This document shows positions 15,956-25,816 of a stretch of DNA of 64,000 nt, in pieces. Every line of letters begins with the position of its first letter. Positions within the stretch are counted from its first letter, which is position 1. Source of the DNA: Spirosoma terrae (GTDB lineage Bacteria > Bacteroidota > Bacteroidia > Cytophagales > Spirosomataceae); the NCBI RefSeq assembly GCF_010435915.1, contig NZ_JAAFZH010000004.1, positions 496,001 through 560,000 of the forward strand. The letters run 5' to 3'. The notes under the pieces are model-generated. The model had not been told where the DNA came from. It made no database searches and saw only the letters and a list, made by a program, of their open reading frames with translations. Position numbers and translations under genes: made by a program.

Positions 15956-16504
15956 TTAGTCCACACAGGTGGAATTACTGATTTGAAGGGAGAGAGAACA
16001 ACCGGCCGGTGGGTTAACCTTGACGGCCAGGGTAATGGGTCGGTTACCGCAACCGTTGGCAACGGTAACTTTGACGGGGTGAGTGCCCTGGGTGAACCCC
16101 CGCAGCCGAATGTAGTTGTGGGTGGACGAGCCCCCCTCGATAGCCACGAGCCCGGCTGGAACTTCCCAGCTATAGGAGAAAGGAGCCTGGCCACTAATAC
16201 CCGTTACTGTCAGGACTACTTCCCCACCCTGGGGCATGGAGTCCGAACCCTGAAGGGATCCCCCAGTGGGAGGTTGACAGGCTGGCTGACAGGTGAGCGA
16301 CACCTGCCGGGTAGCCGTGCGGATGCCATCAAAAATCTGGATGGCGTAGTTATGGGTCAACCCATCCGCCTGGGGTGTAAATTCGACATCGAACGCATCT
16401 CCCTGCCGGGAATGGCGGAGGTATCGGTTTTCAGTCGAAGGGGGCAGCGTCACCAGGAAACTGGGATTTTGAGCCCCAGGGTATTTAAACTTGACGCGGC
16501 TCAT
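15956..16504 (-). CDS. PKD/Ig-like tail protein
   Basis: 182 residues. N-terminal domain (1-75) of the same type as its neighbours (SRVKFKYPGAQNPSFLVTLP), then a PKD-like domain (about 78-165: GEVVLTVTGISGQAPFSYSW and HPVKVTVANGCGNRPITLAV). Such domains mediate sugar or protein contacts on phage surfaces. It lies 2 bp after the 16507 gene. Confidence 0.6.
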   Translation of the reverse strand: MSRVKFKYPGAQNPSFLVTLPPSTENRYLRHSRQGDAFDVEFTPQADGLTHNYAIQIFDGIRTATRQVSLTCQPACQPPTGGSLQGSDSMPQGGEVVLTVTGISGQAPFSYSWEVPAGLVAIEGGSSTHNYIRLRGFTQGTHPVKVTVANGCGNRPITLAVKVNPPAGCSLSLQISNSTCVD

Positions 16505-16506
16505 GC

Positions 16507-16959
16507 TTAGTAGGATTGTAGGTTAGTACCGGCAACCAGTTGCTCGAAGAGTTGTCGGAGCTGGGGTGTGCTGCGGATGACACTCAACAGGTTGGCTACG
16601 TTGAGGGTGATGACCCGTTTCTGATTGATGCCCGTTCCCTGAAGATCCACTGACAACAGGCCCGAATTGTCACTGACCAGCGGTATGGAAACCGTTCCCC
16701 CGGATTCAGAGGTACCCGAGGTTTCTTCCAACTCTCCGATTTTCTCATCGATGGCTTCCAGAATGGCCTCCAGGGGGCTGTCGGAAGGCATACCCAAATT
16801 GTCAAGTTGAGATAAGCTGTTGGGACGCCCGGCATGGTATCTGACGCATCCAGCGTCTATTTCGGCATCACAAACGCCCGACGAACGGCAGGGGTCGGCA
16901 ACAACCGGTGGGCAGTTTCCGCAGGGCACGGAAGAGCCGCATGGTGTTTGTTGGCACAT
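16507..16959 (-). CDS. Tail-fibre adaptor-like protein
   Basis: 150 residues. A cysteine-rich N-terminus (residues 2-35, eight Cys) precedes YHAGRPNSLSQLDNLGMPSD and LEAILEAIDEKIGELEE, a 'nLg...gs.Le.IL..ID.ki' motif also present in the 24855 protein. The C-terminal half ends in a short helix. The shared motif suggests both are adaptors or collar pieces for neighbouring fibres. Confidence 0.55.
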   Translation of the reverse strand: MCQQTPCGSSVPCGNCPPVVADPCRSSGVCDAEIDAGCVRYHAGRPNSLSQLDNLGMPSDSPLEAILEAIDEKIGELEETSGTSESGGTVSIPLVSDNSGLLSVDLQGTGINQKRVITLNVANLLSVIRSTPQLRQLFEQLVAGTNLQSY

Positions 16960-16971
16960 GAACAGGTGAGA

Positions 16972-17817
16972 TTAACGGGGTTGCTGATAAACCCAGGTGC
17001 GGATGGTAGGAATAGAGCCCAGAATTAGGGCGTAGTCGAAACTTAATCGCTCGGTAGCGGAGAGAACCTTGGTAGGCGTTATGGCCAGGTAGCCCGTCGG
17101 ATAATCACCGGGCCTTCCTTTGCCGGGAATACCCAGAAAACCAACGTTAAAATCAGTCTGTCCCCGGCTCCACAAACCTACGCAGTTCACGCCGGAATCG
17201 GAAAGAGCTACCCAGTTTTCGGTAGCACTAAGGGCTACTGCTTCTTCGGTACTAAGTAGGGGTTGACTCAGGGGTAATTCCAGAAAAGGATCATCTCCAC
17301 CGTAGTAGACAGGCCGGTAATACTGCCCCGTCAGATAGACCAGTGGGAGCTGATGGATCCGGGCGGCATATACGGCTTTATCGAATCGGTTGAGCTGTAG
17401 TTCCCCGTGGACACGTAGGGCTGGTCCATCCAGCCACACCCACTGGTCGAGTACGGCTTCGGCCGGAATACCACTCGCTGTTTCTATAAGCAGATTAGTC
17501 CGGATATACCGGGTAGTCTCATCGCCTCCCAGGTAAATAACGGGGTTGGGTGTATCATAGAAATCCGTAGTCTGAGCAGCTGACCAGCCAACTGTTTGAT
17601 GGGACGTATGAAGCGGAAAGCCCAGCACCTGGTAGGGTACTGGGCCGCTCCGCACAATGATACCCGTTCGACGGGAGGCCGTCAGGGTGTTGAGCACATT
17701 GGGCTGGCCTTTCAATCCCAATTCCAGGAGGCCCCCACCGGCCTGGGTATCCAGGCTACAGTAGAGGACCTCACTTTGGAGAGTGGGATCTGTCAGCGCC
17801 GGTAAGGGCGTGTACAT
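16972..17817 (-). CDS. Tail/host-recognition protein, unknown fold
   Basis: 281 residues, beta-rich, without signal peptide or membrane segment. Notable motifs are GLKGQPNVLNTLTASRRTGI and the C-terminal GDYPTGYLAITPTKVL with SFDYALILG. No family recognised. It begins 18 bp after the 1580-residue secreted/SGNH protein and precedes the cysteine-rich adaptor. The position suggests a virion or receptor-binding accessory protein. Confidence 0.55.
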   Translation of the reverse strand: MYTPLPALTDPTLQSEVLYCSLDTQAGGGLLELGLKGQPNVLNTLTASRRTGIIVRSGPVPYQVLGFPLHTSHQTVGWSAAQTTDFYDTPNPVIYLGGDETTRYIRTNLLIETASGIPAEAVLDQWVWLDGPALRVHGELQLNRFDKAVYAARIHQLPLVYLTGQYYRPVYYGGDDPFLELPLSQPLLSTEEAVALSATENWVALSDSGVNCVGLWSRGQTDFNVGFLGIPGKGRPGDYPTGYLAITPTKVLSATERLSFDYALILGSIPTIRTWVYQQPR

Positions 17818-17835
17818 AAAAAGAATTTTTTGCTA

Positions 17836-20800
17836 TTATGGATTCGTGGCCGTCAGATCCCGGTAAGAGATCCATTTTATTTTCAACTCCTCGTTGGTCA
17901 GCACCGTATTGTTGTTTCGTTTACGGAGCACGAACGTCGTGATGTCGGTATTGTCCCAGTTGGCCATACCCGTCATATCGATTTCTACCGTATGAAACTG
18001 ACCATCATTGGCGACATTGAACTCTTTAAAAAATTCGCCCGAATTGACCAGTCCAGGTTTTACCCACCGCAACCACATGGCCCCGTCGGATGAAGTCAGC
18101 GCCATCCGTACATAGATCTTTTTGACTGTGCGGCCATTGATCCACCGTTCAGGCAGCGACACATTGTAGTCCCTTCCCGCGTTCTCCGTGTTAACCAAAG
18201 GTTTGACGGACAGGTACGAGGTAATGTTCTTTTCCAGCTGGTCTTCCGCTTTATGAAGAAAGAAACCCAGGCGGGATTTGCTGTTAAAGATGTATTCCGG
18301 TAAACCATTCCACTGAGCCTTCAGCCGGGTAAGACTGTTGACATAGGCCCGTATTTCGGCCTCGGTACCCTCCATGAAAGCCGCATCGAAGTCGTAGACA
18401 CCATCCTTATCAATGCTCATCAAGGGAGCGGCTGCGAAATAGTTCGAGTTAAAGCTGGTCGGTTTATTGCTGGTAAAATTCTCCAGGTTAAACCCACCCA
18501 CCGCAAACCGCGCATTATTACTAATGATGGCAATGTAGCGATCCAGCGTCCGGTGTTTCATCAGGATTACCGGTTCGGAGCCAAGTATAGGCGGGGCCGC
18601 GATGCCCCCCATGGCTTCGTTGTAGGAATACTCGATGAGTGGGGCGTTGGTAAAGGGCTGACCGGCAATGTAAAAAACCCGCTTGTAGTCAGTAGTCGTA
18701 TACCAGCAGGGGGCCTCTTGCTGGCGGGGAGTAGGATATTTTGTTGAATAGGAATCATTCCGGTCCATCTCCCAGCGGGCATGACGACGAACGACTTTCG
18801 AGTTACTTGGATCGAAATCAATCCAGCCCTTCATTTTCATCCGCCCGAAAATACCCGCCATGTCCCACTGGGCGGGCGTTGTTTCGTAGAACAACCTCGA
18901 ACCACTGTTATGCAGGACAAGTGTATTACCGTACGTAGGATTCATCCCCGTACTACCTCCTTGCACGGGATTGTAACCAATACTGCCGGCACCAGCGGGA
19001 TGAAATTGTCCCGTTGATTGCCCTGCTTCGGTATAGTGCCCCTCACTATTTGGCCCCACATCGCCCCGTGGGTAGCCGTACATGGCATCCATGAGCTGGC
19101 GCCCCGCGTCGTCTTTTTGATTATCGGGCCAGATGGGGGAATTGACGGCACTAAACAGACCACCATCGAACGACATGTAATCGATGACACTACCGAGCTT
19201 CGTGTTGACCGCAACCCGGGTATTGCCATTGATGATAAAGGCCCGAGGGAATTGGAGCGTGGCTGATGGCCGGTTTAGCTCGGGTAGATTAACATACGTA
19301 CTGTTATCGGCATACAACCCGCCATAGCCCGTTGTGGGTACATTGGGAGTACCGGTTGTAATACTCGCCAATCCCTGAGCAATCCGTTTGGCAATCTCCA
19401 AATGTCCCGCATCATTCCAGTGAGCAGCTACACCCGAATGGGCATTCGGATTTGGTGGATCAAATTCCGTGGCCCGGTAGGCAGGGTAATCAACCCGGTC
19501 CGAGAAACTAATAAAGGTATAACCCCGCGAGGTCGCATACTCCTGAGCAGCGGCCGTTGACGTGGAATGGCCCGACCAGAAAGCCCCCCGAATCAGAATC
19601 CGACAATCACTGGTTTTAGGTATACGGCTGATTACCTGGTCGAGTCCAGCAAAGTATTTTGCCTTGTCGAAGCTGGCTTCATAGATATTTTCCCCAATAC
19701 TGATAACAATAGCCCCGAATGCCGGAGGGTTGTTACTAAACTGGTAATTGAGGTCCCCGGTGATTCGACTATTGTAGTCGTAATTACCATCCAGATAGGA
19801 ATAGGTCTGTCCCTCGAAAGGAGCCCCGTGGGAACTACCGTAGACTTGTGCCGAGGGGTTAACCGTCCGAAGCATAGCCTGCAACCGGTGGACATAGTCC
19901 ATCTCCAGGCTGCTGGCCGACATCCCGTTGCTACGCGGCCAGCCCGTAAACGAACCCGCATAGGTAAACGAGTTACCAAAAACGTAAACGTAGTTGATAC
20001 TGGGCAATCCCGAAATAATGGTCGTATTATCGGGCGGGGTGACTGTGGCTGAACCAGGCCGGCTGATTCGGATACTTTCGGACGCTAAGTAGGCCGTGGG
20101 GGTGATAGTAACGGTATTACTATTCTGAACAAAGCCTGCCACTACTGCCGTCAGGGACTTTATCTGCCCCCCTGTTCCGGCAAAGGAAAGGGCTTGAGGG
20201 GTGCCCCCGTTTACCGATACATTGGCCGTACCGGGTGTTGACGTACTCTGGTAGTTGAGCACCAGCGTATAACTCCCGGGACCAGGTACGTTGGGAATAG
20301 TATACGTTAAAGCTCCATCTTTGATTTTCCCCGATGGTGCATCTGGTTTATCCCAAATTGAACCAGGGCCTTCAGCTAAATAACTCGGAAAGGTCTGATC
20401 ATAGGCCAGTACCGTTTCACTACCACATCCGGTTACTGACTGCCCAATGGTGATTGTCTTTGCCGGACAGTTGGCTTTGGTGGCTGTGGCGGTATAAAAA
20501 TAGGTACCGTTGGTGGAGAGCTTGGCGGAAACCGTCTCGCCCGTAGATGATAAAAGACCGGCCCCCGTCCAGCTATAGCTAACCCCGTCACAGTTAGAAC
20601 CTGCACAGGCAACCGAAAGGGAAAAGTTTGTATTACAGCCAACGCCAACTGGTAGAACCGTTGCCGTCAGCGTACCCATACAACTAGGTGTGGGGGTGAC
20701 AGCATCCTTAATTACCCGTTCGGGCATGGCTTCACTGTTGGACGCCGTATATCGGTAATCGCCTGCCCAGGTAAACGTTTCCCCGTAAATATTGGTGAAC

Positions 20801-22578
20801 CGCACCCGCATGTGCTGGGGCAGTAGTTGCACCCCCGCTGGCACATCATCGGGTTTGTAGGTATCAATGAAAGGTGCCCGCCCTTTGAGGGTAAAGAAGG
20901 TTGATTTACTCTTCCAGGTACCCGTATCCCACCAGACGTTGACAGTGACCTCATCTTCAGGATCCAATATTGGCCAGGCTGCCACCAGCTGGACATAGTT
21001 ACCCGTTTCCGAGATACGTCCCCGGATAATAGGCTCGTTCCATTTATCAGGAGTAGCACTAATGGCCCGGATTGGCCGGATCCAGTAGTGATTACCCCAG
21101 GGCAGGTGATCAAATTCAGATGCCCGGTGGAGTGCTTTGGTAACCACTTCCCACTGGCCCAGACTGCTGGTATAACCCATCGAGCCACCCCGCTGGCCGG
21201 GAAAGTCAACCCTGTTTTCGTGACTGAGTGGTCCCCGTTGTAAATACTCCGAGTGCCACATCAAATCAGCATCGTGGAGCAGATACCGGAACAGCATACC
21301 GGCTTCCAGCCCTTCGGGATTCAGAGGCCGGCTATCTCCCTGTCCGGGTGCATTGGCTTCCTCGGTATGAACCCGGTACCAGTCTCCTGTCTTGATGTTG
21401 GCAAATTCAGCCCGGCGATCATTCTTTCGGAGCGGGTACTGTCCGCCGTTTAACCACCAGCGGTGGGCATCATCAAACTGAACGTCCTCATAGAGCCAGG
21501 AGGTCCACCAATCGTATTCATTCTCGTTGTAAAAGTTGGGATCCTTGCCGTATACGGTAAAGGTTTTGCCGTAAAGGGTTACCTGGCTATTATCCTCCCG
21601 AAGGATACGGCGCCCATTGACGAGCTTGTAGGACCCATCTCCATTTTTCTGGTAGATGGTTCCCTGGCCAATGGTGTTTTTCCAGTAGTGGTCCCCCGAA
21701 GCGATACCACCCCCATTTGCTCGTAGGGCCTGGGCAATCGGAGAGTTCACATCGACGGCCGCAATCTCGGAAAAACCCTTCCAGTACATGTTGTTGAGAA
21801 ACTCCCGGTTTTCGTACCAGAGTTTACCACCAATGACCCGTCCCTGGTCGGCATGCCCCTTGTAGCTCATGGTGTTCGGGGCAACCTTCTGGCCGTAGGT
21901 AAACACCTTCGAGCCTTCACAAACTTCCAGAGCACCCAGGTAGAGATTACCCAGAAAGGTTCGCATGACTGTCTCGCCCCCCGCATCCCAGTAGTGAGCC
22001 GACTCCTCATCGATGGATATATATTTTGGGATCTTACCCCCACATATATCGTTTTTTAAAACGCCCCCAATCCAGCGGCCCATCAGCTTGGCGGCTTCCG
22101 TATTGGCCGTTGGAATCAGGCTATTGATGTATTTGCCGATTTCAGTTTTACGGGCATCGGAGCTGGGTAGGCTGTTATAGGCGTTCTTAAAGGCATCCGG
22201 CATATTTGCCGGGCTTCCTGGCATATAGAAGACAGCAAACATCTTCTGCCCATCCAGACCCAGATCACGAGCATCTTCCGAATTGCCCGTTGTTTGGTAG
22301 AAGAACTGGGGAGCCATCTGGCTATAGCCGTGGCGAAGAGCGTCATCATCCCACTCTCCCGGAGCTCCGGGAGACTTGCGGAAGCGGGGTCCCCAGTAGA
22401 GTACATCATGCGTAGGCAGGGCAAAGCGGGGAAAGATCCGCCAGTTGACGACGGCTTTGGCGGCCTGCTGGGGCAATGGGTAGTCATTACCCTTGGGTCG
22501 CAGGTAATTCCGCATTATCTGGGCCGGCGAGAGCTGGCTAACCAGCAACAGCAGGGCTAAGAGAATCCGTTTGTTCAT
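17836..22578 (-). CDS. Large SGNH-esterase host-recognition protein with signal peptide
   Basis: 1580 residues. Residues 1-20 form a clear Sec signal peptide ending SPAQ. About 21-630 is an unrecognised aromatic-rich region. About 633-730 is a PKD/Ig-like domain (YSWTGAG) and 735-846 a carbohydrate-binding-like jelly roll (GSYTLVLNYQ, VSVNGGTPQ). About 858-1075 is an SGNH/GDSL hydrolase: block I VFGNSFTYAG with the nucleophile Ser, block III ISIGEN, and the C-terminal Asp/His pair in HWNDAGHLEIAKRI. It probably removes acyl groups from a surface polysaccharide. The last 500 residues are unrecognised. A UUCG-loop hairpin lies 8 bases upstream of the start. A signal peptide on a virion-operon protein is unusual. 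Confidence 0.7.
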   Translation of the reverse strand: MNKRILLALLLLVSQLSPAQIMRNYLRPKGNDYPLPQQAAKAVVNWRIFPRFALPTHDVLYWGPRFRKSPGAPGEWDDDALRHGYSQMAPQFFYQTTGNSEDARDLGLDGQKMFAVFYMPGSPANMPDAFKNAYNSLPSSDARKTEIGKYINSLIPTANTEAAKLMGRWIGGVLKNDICGGKIPKYISIDEESAHYWDAGGETVMRTFLGNLYLGALEVCEGSKVFTYGQKVAPNTMSYKGHADQGRVIGGKLWYENREFLNNMYWKGFSEIAAVDVNSPIAQALRANGGGIASGDHYWKNTIGQGTIYQKNGDGSYKLVNGRRILREDNSQVTLYGKTFTVYGKDPNFYNENEYDWWTSWLYEDVQFDDAHRWWLNGGQYPLRKNDRRAEFANIKTGDWYRVHTEEANAPGQGDSRPLNPEGLEAGMLFRYLLHDADLMWHSEYLQRGPLSHENRVDFPGQRGGSMGYTSSLGQWEVVTKALHRASEFDHLPWGNHYWIRPIRAISATPDKWNEPIIRGRISETGNYVQLVAAWPILDPEDEVTVNVWWDTGTWKSKSTFFTLKGRAPFIDTYKPDDVPAGVQLLPQHMRVRFTNIYGETFTWAGDYRYTASNSEAMPERVIKDAVTPTPSCMGTLTATVLPVGVGCNTNFSLSVACAGSNCDGVSYSWTGAGLLSSTGETVSAKLSTNGTYFYTATATKANCPAKTITIGQSVTGCGSETVLAYDQTFPSYLAEGPGSIWDKPDAPSGKIKDGALTYTIPNVPGPGSYTLVLNYQSTSTPGTANVSVNGGTPQALSFAGTGGQIKSLTAVVAGFVQNSNTVTITPTAYLASESIRISRPGSATVTPPDNTTIISGLPSINYVYVFGNSFTYAGSFTGWPRSNGMSASSLEMDYVHRLQAMLRTVNPSAQVYGSSHGAPFEGQTYSYLDGNYDYNSRITGDLNYQFSNNPPAFGAIVISIGENIYEASFDKAKYFAGLDQVISRIPKTSDCRILIRGAFWSGHSTSTAAAQEYATSRGYTFISFSDRVDYPAYRATEFDPPNPNAHSGVAAHWNDAGHLEIAKRIAQGLASITTGTPNVPTTGYGGLYADNSTYVNLPELNRPSATLQFPRAFIINGNTRVAVNTKLGSVIDYMSFDGGLFSAVNSPIWPDNQKDDAGRQLMDAMYGYPRGDVGPNSEGHYTEAGQSTGQFHPAGAGSIGYNPVQGGSTGMNPTYGNTLVLHNSGSRLFYETTPAQWDMAGIFGRMKMKGWIDFDPSNSKVVRRHARWEMDRNDSYSTKYPTPRQQEAPCWYTTTDYKRVFYIAGQPFTNAPLIEYSYNEAMGGIAAPPILGSEPVILMKHRTLDRYIAIISNNARFAVGGFNLENFTSNKPTSFNSNYFAAAPLMSIDKDGVYDFDAAFMEGTEAEIRAYVNSLTRLKAQWNGLPEYIFNSKSRLGFFLHKAEDQLEKNITSYLSVKPLVNTENAGRDYNVSLPERWINGRTVKKIYVRMALTSSDGAMWLRWVKPGLVNSGEFFKEFNVANDGQFHTVEIDMTGMANWDNTDITTFVLRKRNNNTVLTNEELKIKWISYRDLTATNP

Positions 22579-22586
22579 AGAAAGGT

Positions 22587-22604
22587 GGGGACCCGAAGGT
22601 CCCC
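22587..22604 (-). promoter_or_regulatory. UUCG-tetraloop hairpin at the start of the 1580-residue gene
   Basis: On the minus strand GGGGACC pairs with GGTCCCC around TTCG, giving a 7-bp stem closed by the very stable C(UUCG)G tetraloop. It ends 8 bases before the ATG at 22578, where the ribosome lands, with no T-run. It may tune translation or mark an RNA-processing site between the 744- and 1580-residue genes. Confidence 0.5.
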
Positions 22605-22620
22605 AGTCTAAAGCGAAAGG

Positions 22621-24855
22621 TTAGATGTCGGTATTCTGGGTACCGTCCAGGATAGGGGCTTGCTGGAGGGTGAAAGGGGTACTTTCGTAGTCGTTCCGGT
22701 TTTCACCACCCGACCAAATCTCATTGTAGGGCTGGTGGCCTCCCGGATCCGGGTTGGTTGGGGTATCGCCCAGCGTCGTGACGCAGAACACCCCACCGTA
22801 GGCCGACACCCCAACATTGTTTTTGGCCCGAACACGGTAGCAGTATTGCGTACCGGCCGTTAGTCCCGTATCGGTATAGTTGGTGGTATTGGCCGGAAGA
22901 GGGGCCAGGAGAGTAAAACCACTCACTGCACTGAGGGACCGTTCCAGCTCGTAGCCCGTTTCGTTGGTGGCACTGTCAAACCAGCTGATACTAATGACAC
23001 TGCTGGAGAGGGCCAGTGCCGACAGCAGTGATGGGGCGGCCGGTAACGTAGGCTGCACAGGAGCCGGCTCAAAATACACGGCACCTAATGAGTCGGTACC
23101 GGAAACAAAACCAAATGGGGGCTCTAGTCCAGTCGGTTTAGCGAGTCCTCCTAACCCCGTCGTTCCACCGGCCAGGCAGTTATCGGCAATGGTCTTGGAC
23201 ATGGTCACATCCGATCGGGTACGTACGTTATTGCCAACGGGGTAATACCGACCCAGTGCCAGATCCGCTGCCGACTGTAATACCAGCACCCAGCCACTGC
23301 TGAATTCTTTGGTCCGGATGGCAATACTCTGGCCATTGACCAGCCGAACACCCACCTGTTGATCTTCTTCCATCATACAGGGTACTACCGGAGGGGTAAC
23401 GACGGTAAAGGTCGCCGTCTTGGTATCGGTCAGTCCTAACTCGTCGGTTGTCGTCAGGGCAACGGGGTAAATACCCACTTGGGTAGGTGTGCCCGATGCA
23501 ACGCGACCCGCACCGGAAATACCGGGAGGCAAACCATCCCACTGGTAGGAAAGGCTATGGCCGTCACTATCCGTTGATTCGGGAGCCGTATAACTAAAGG
23601 CTACACCCCGCGTCAGGGTTTTATTGTCGATAGGAGCTCCGACGGGTGGATGGTTGACTGGATCCGTCGTCGATAGAATCCGGGTTTCAGCATGGAGCAC
23701 CTTCCCACAGTTATTCAGGGTGAGGATCACTAGCTGGCGAATGACGCCATTTTCCTCCTGGAGGCTGGTGGCAATGTAACCACAGGCTATGGGCGGATAT
23801 ACCCCGTTTTTGATATAGAGTACACTACTATTTTGTACGGGAATTGGCGTACTGACGGGTACCTGTTCTTCGACAAGCTGGTAACCGCTCATCACTACAC
23901 TTCGGAAGGACGGCTGTTGCAGCCAGTTAATCAGGCTGGCCTCGGAGCGAAATGGTTCCGCTGGCAGGTTTCCTTTTTTCCGAAGCACCGCCGTCATCAG
24001 GGGCCAATTCTGAATCTGAGTGGGCGTATAGGTGGCTCCCTGGCAAGCCTGATTACAGGGAAAATCATCCAGCACGTGGGTAAAGACAACCTCAGATGAT
24101 TTACAGGGTGGATCCGTGATGGTCTCCAGGTAGACACTATAGCTACCGGCTGGAATAGGAATACCCAGGGAGAAGAGCACCGTGCCGTCGGTTTCCGCCC
24201 GGGCGCTGCCACTTTGAATGGTTACCCCCGTACTGGAAAGAATATAGCACCGATACGGACCGGGGTTGGCACCTGTTCCCAGTGTGATGCGGTAGGTGCT
24301 ACCGGCCTGTCCGGGTGGGGTGTCGATCCGATCGATCTGCTTGATGGGCAACCGGCAGGGTGTGGCATTGAGAACGACGATGGGAAACCGGGTTTCAATT
24401 TCCCCACAGGGGTTTTTAATTTTTACCGTCAGCGAAGCATTACCCGGTTGAAACCAGCGTACCGATACGGTAGGGGCATTGGCCCGGCCTTCAATACTTC
24501 CCCCGTAGCAGGTCCACTCATAAGTAAACTCGGGGGTACCATCGCTGGCAACAGTATAAGCCAGCAGCCGGTCTGGCTGGGGCGTTTTCTCTCCCGTCAA
24601 CAGCGCCGTGGTGACGGGCCGACAGGCTGTACCGACCGTAATATGAGCCGTGTAGGATTCCGAACGGCCGCTGCTCTCGGTGACGGTAATTACGTAAGCA
24701 TGGGGCTTACCATCCGAGAGGGCATCGAACTGGATCGTCAGCTGGTCGTCATTAGCCGCGTACTGACGAAACCGTTCGGTGTCGGGGTCCCCTTCCATCC
24801 GGACCGAAATCTGATTCGGTACCAGGTTGGTGAGTTTGATGTAGGTTTCCGTCAT
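22621..24855 (-). CDS. Multidomain Ig/FN3 adhesin
   Basis: 744 residues. Residues 1-78 are the shared N-terminal beta domain; 80-170 a PKD-like domain (PEFTYEWTCYGGSIEG); about 405-487 a cadherin-like putative-Ig domain (GVAFSYTAPESTDSDGHSLS, QVGIYPVALTTTDELG); about 607-698 a fibronectin type III domain (SWFDSATNETGYELERS, GLTAGTQYCYRVRAKN). No signal peptide. These domains are common on phage tail and capsid surfaces and bind host glycans. The start overlaps the preceding stop by 1 bp. Confidence 0.65.
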   Translation of the reverse strand: MTETYIKLTNLVPNQISVRMEGDPDTERFRQYAANDDQLTIQFDALSDGKPHAYVITVTESSGRSESYTAHITVGTACRPVTTALLTGEKTPQPDRLLAYTVASDGTPEFTYEWTCYGGSIEGRANAPTVSVRWFQPGNASLTVKIKNPCGEIETRFPIVVLNATPCRLPIKQIDRIDTPPGQAGSTYRITLGTGANPGPYRCYILSSTGVTIQSGSARAETDGTVLFSLGIPIPAGSYSVYLETITDPPCKSSEVVFTHVLDDFPCNQACQGATYTPTQIQNWPLMTAVLRKKGNLPAEPFRSEASLINWLQQPSFRSVVMSGYQLVEEQVPVSTPIPVQNSSVLYIKNGVYPPIACGYIATSLQEENGVIRQLVILTLNNCGKVLHAETRILSTTDPVNHPPVGAPIDNKTLTRGVAFSYTAPESTDSDGHSLSYQWDGLPPGISGAGRVASGTPTQVGIYPVALTTTDELGLTDTKTATFTVVTPPVVPCMMEEDQQVGVRLVNGQSIAIRTKEFSSGWVLVLQSAADLALGRYYPVGNNVRTRSDVTMSKTIADNCLAGGTTGLGGLAKPTGLEPPFGFVSGTDSLGAVYFEPAPVQPTLPAAPSLLSALALSSSVISISWFDSATNETGYELERSLSAVSGFTLLAPLPANTTNYTDTGLTAGTQYCYRVRAKNNVGVSAYGGVFCVTTLGDTPTNPDPGGHQPYNEIWSGGENRNDYESTPFTLQQAPILDGTQNTDI

Positions 24856-25337
24856 TAACAGTAGACCTCAAGCGTGGATACATCCGGCTCCGCGACAGGT
24901 TTGGTAATCTTGTCGATGTAGGCCGGGTTTTTTGAAATCAGATCGACCAGGGCCGCTACGTCCAGACAGGCCATGATCTCCCCGTTGTCAATCGTGAGTT
25001 TGATGAGCTTGTCGGGACAATCCTTGACCTTTAAGGGAGCCTGCTTGATCAGACAGAGCTCGGTATCGACGGCCTGGGCAAAGTCAGCCCAGCTGCTGAT
25101 TTTATAGGATTTGGTCAAGCAGCACAGCTGACCCATCTGCATACTGCAGAGCCGATCATCGATCTTTTCCAGGATCCGCTCCAGACTAGTACCATTCTTA
25201 ATCCCCAGGCATCGGAGCTTAGAGGGTATGTTGGTATTACAGTGGTAGGTAATCCGGCTACTGTCGAAGGGTCCTACGGCCCGGCAATCCGGCGCCGGAG
25301 GGGGCTGGGGAGTGGTGCAGGGAGATTGGTTATTCAT
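24855..25337 (-). CDS. Tail-fibre adaptor-like protein
   Basis: 160 residues with a proline- and cysteine-rich N-terminus, then NIPSKLRCLGIKNGTSLERI and LEKIDDRL (about 35-67), the motif shared with the 16507 protein. Nine cysteines are spread along the chain. It overlaps the preceding gene by 8 bp. Probably a structural connector for the adhesins encoded after it. Confidence 0.6.
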   Translation of the reverse strand: MNNQSPCTTPQPPPAPDCRAVGPFDSSRITYHCNTNIPSKLRCLGIKNGTSLERILEKIDDRLCSMQMGQLCCLTKSYKISSWADFAQAVDTELCLIKQAPLKVKDCPDKLIKLTIDNGEIMACLDVAALVDLISKNPAYIDKITKPVAEPDVSTLEVYC

Positions 25338-25815
25338 TCGGTAGGTAGGTTAGCGTCGAGGCACTGTATGAGGGAGCCGACACCAGGTCCCGCAGCCGGC
25401 ATACCTCCCCTACCAGACTACTCAGCACCCCCTTCAGTGTCGTGGTTCCGGGTCCGCAGGCTCCCGACAGACACCCGGCATCGACACTGGTAACTAGACT
25501 CATCAGGGCCTCAGCCGTGAGTTTCTTATTTTGATTGTCGATGGTTTGCTGGAGGGCCTGATTTTTGGTGACCAGGGCCGAGAGTATCTGAGACAGTGAC
25601 GCCCCCGGAGCAAGGCCGAGTGAATCCAACAATTCTTTAGGGAAGCTCAGTTGCTGTTTGTGGTGGTCGATTTCGGCATCCAGCACTGGCAGGATGTCCC
25701 CCACCAGCAGGGAGCCACAACTGGGCACCGGCACGAGCTTGAGCGGGGTGCCGTCATAGGCAACACAGTGGGCCGCTGTCGGGGATGGACAGGGTGCCCG
25801 GCGGATTGGTGGCAT
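25330..25815 (-). CDS. Tail accessory protein with coiled coil
   Basis: 161 residues: a proline/cysteine-rich start, a central LGLAPGASLSQILSALVTKN motif that resembles the 'G.sL..IL' element of the two adaptor-like proteins, a short coiled coil (about 85-105) and a cysteine-bearing C-terminus. It overlaps the next gene by 8 bp. Not recognised as a family. Confidence 0.55.
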   Translation of the reverse strand: MPPIRRAPCPSPTAAHCVAYDGTPLKLVPVPSCGSLLVGDILPVLDAEIDHHKQQLSFPKELLDSLGLAPGASLSQILSALVTKNQALQQTIDNQNKKLTAEALMSLVTSVDAGCLSGACGPGTTTLKGVLSSLVGEVCRLRDLVSAPSYSASTLTYLPNE

Positions 25816-25816
25816 G

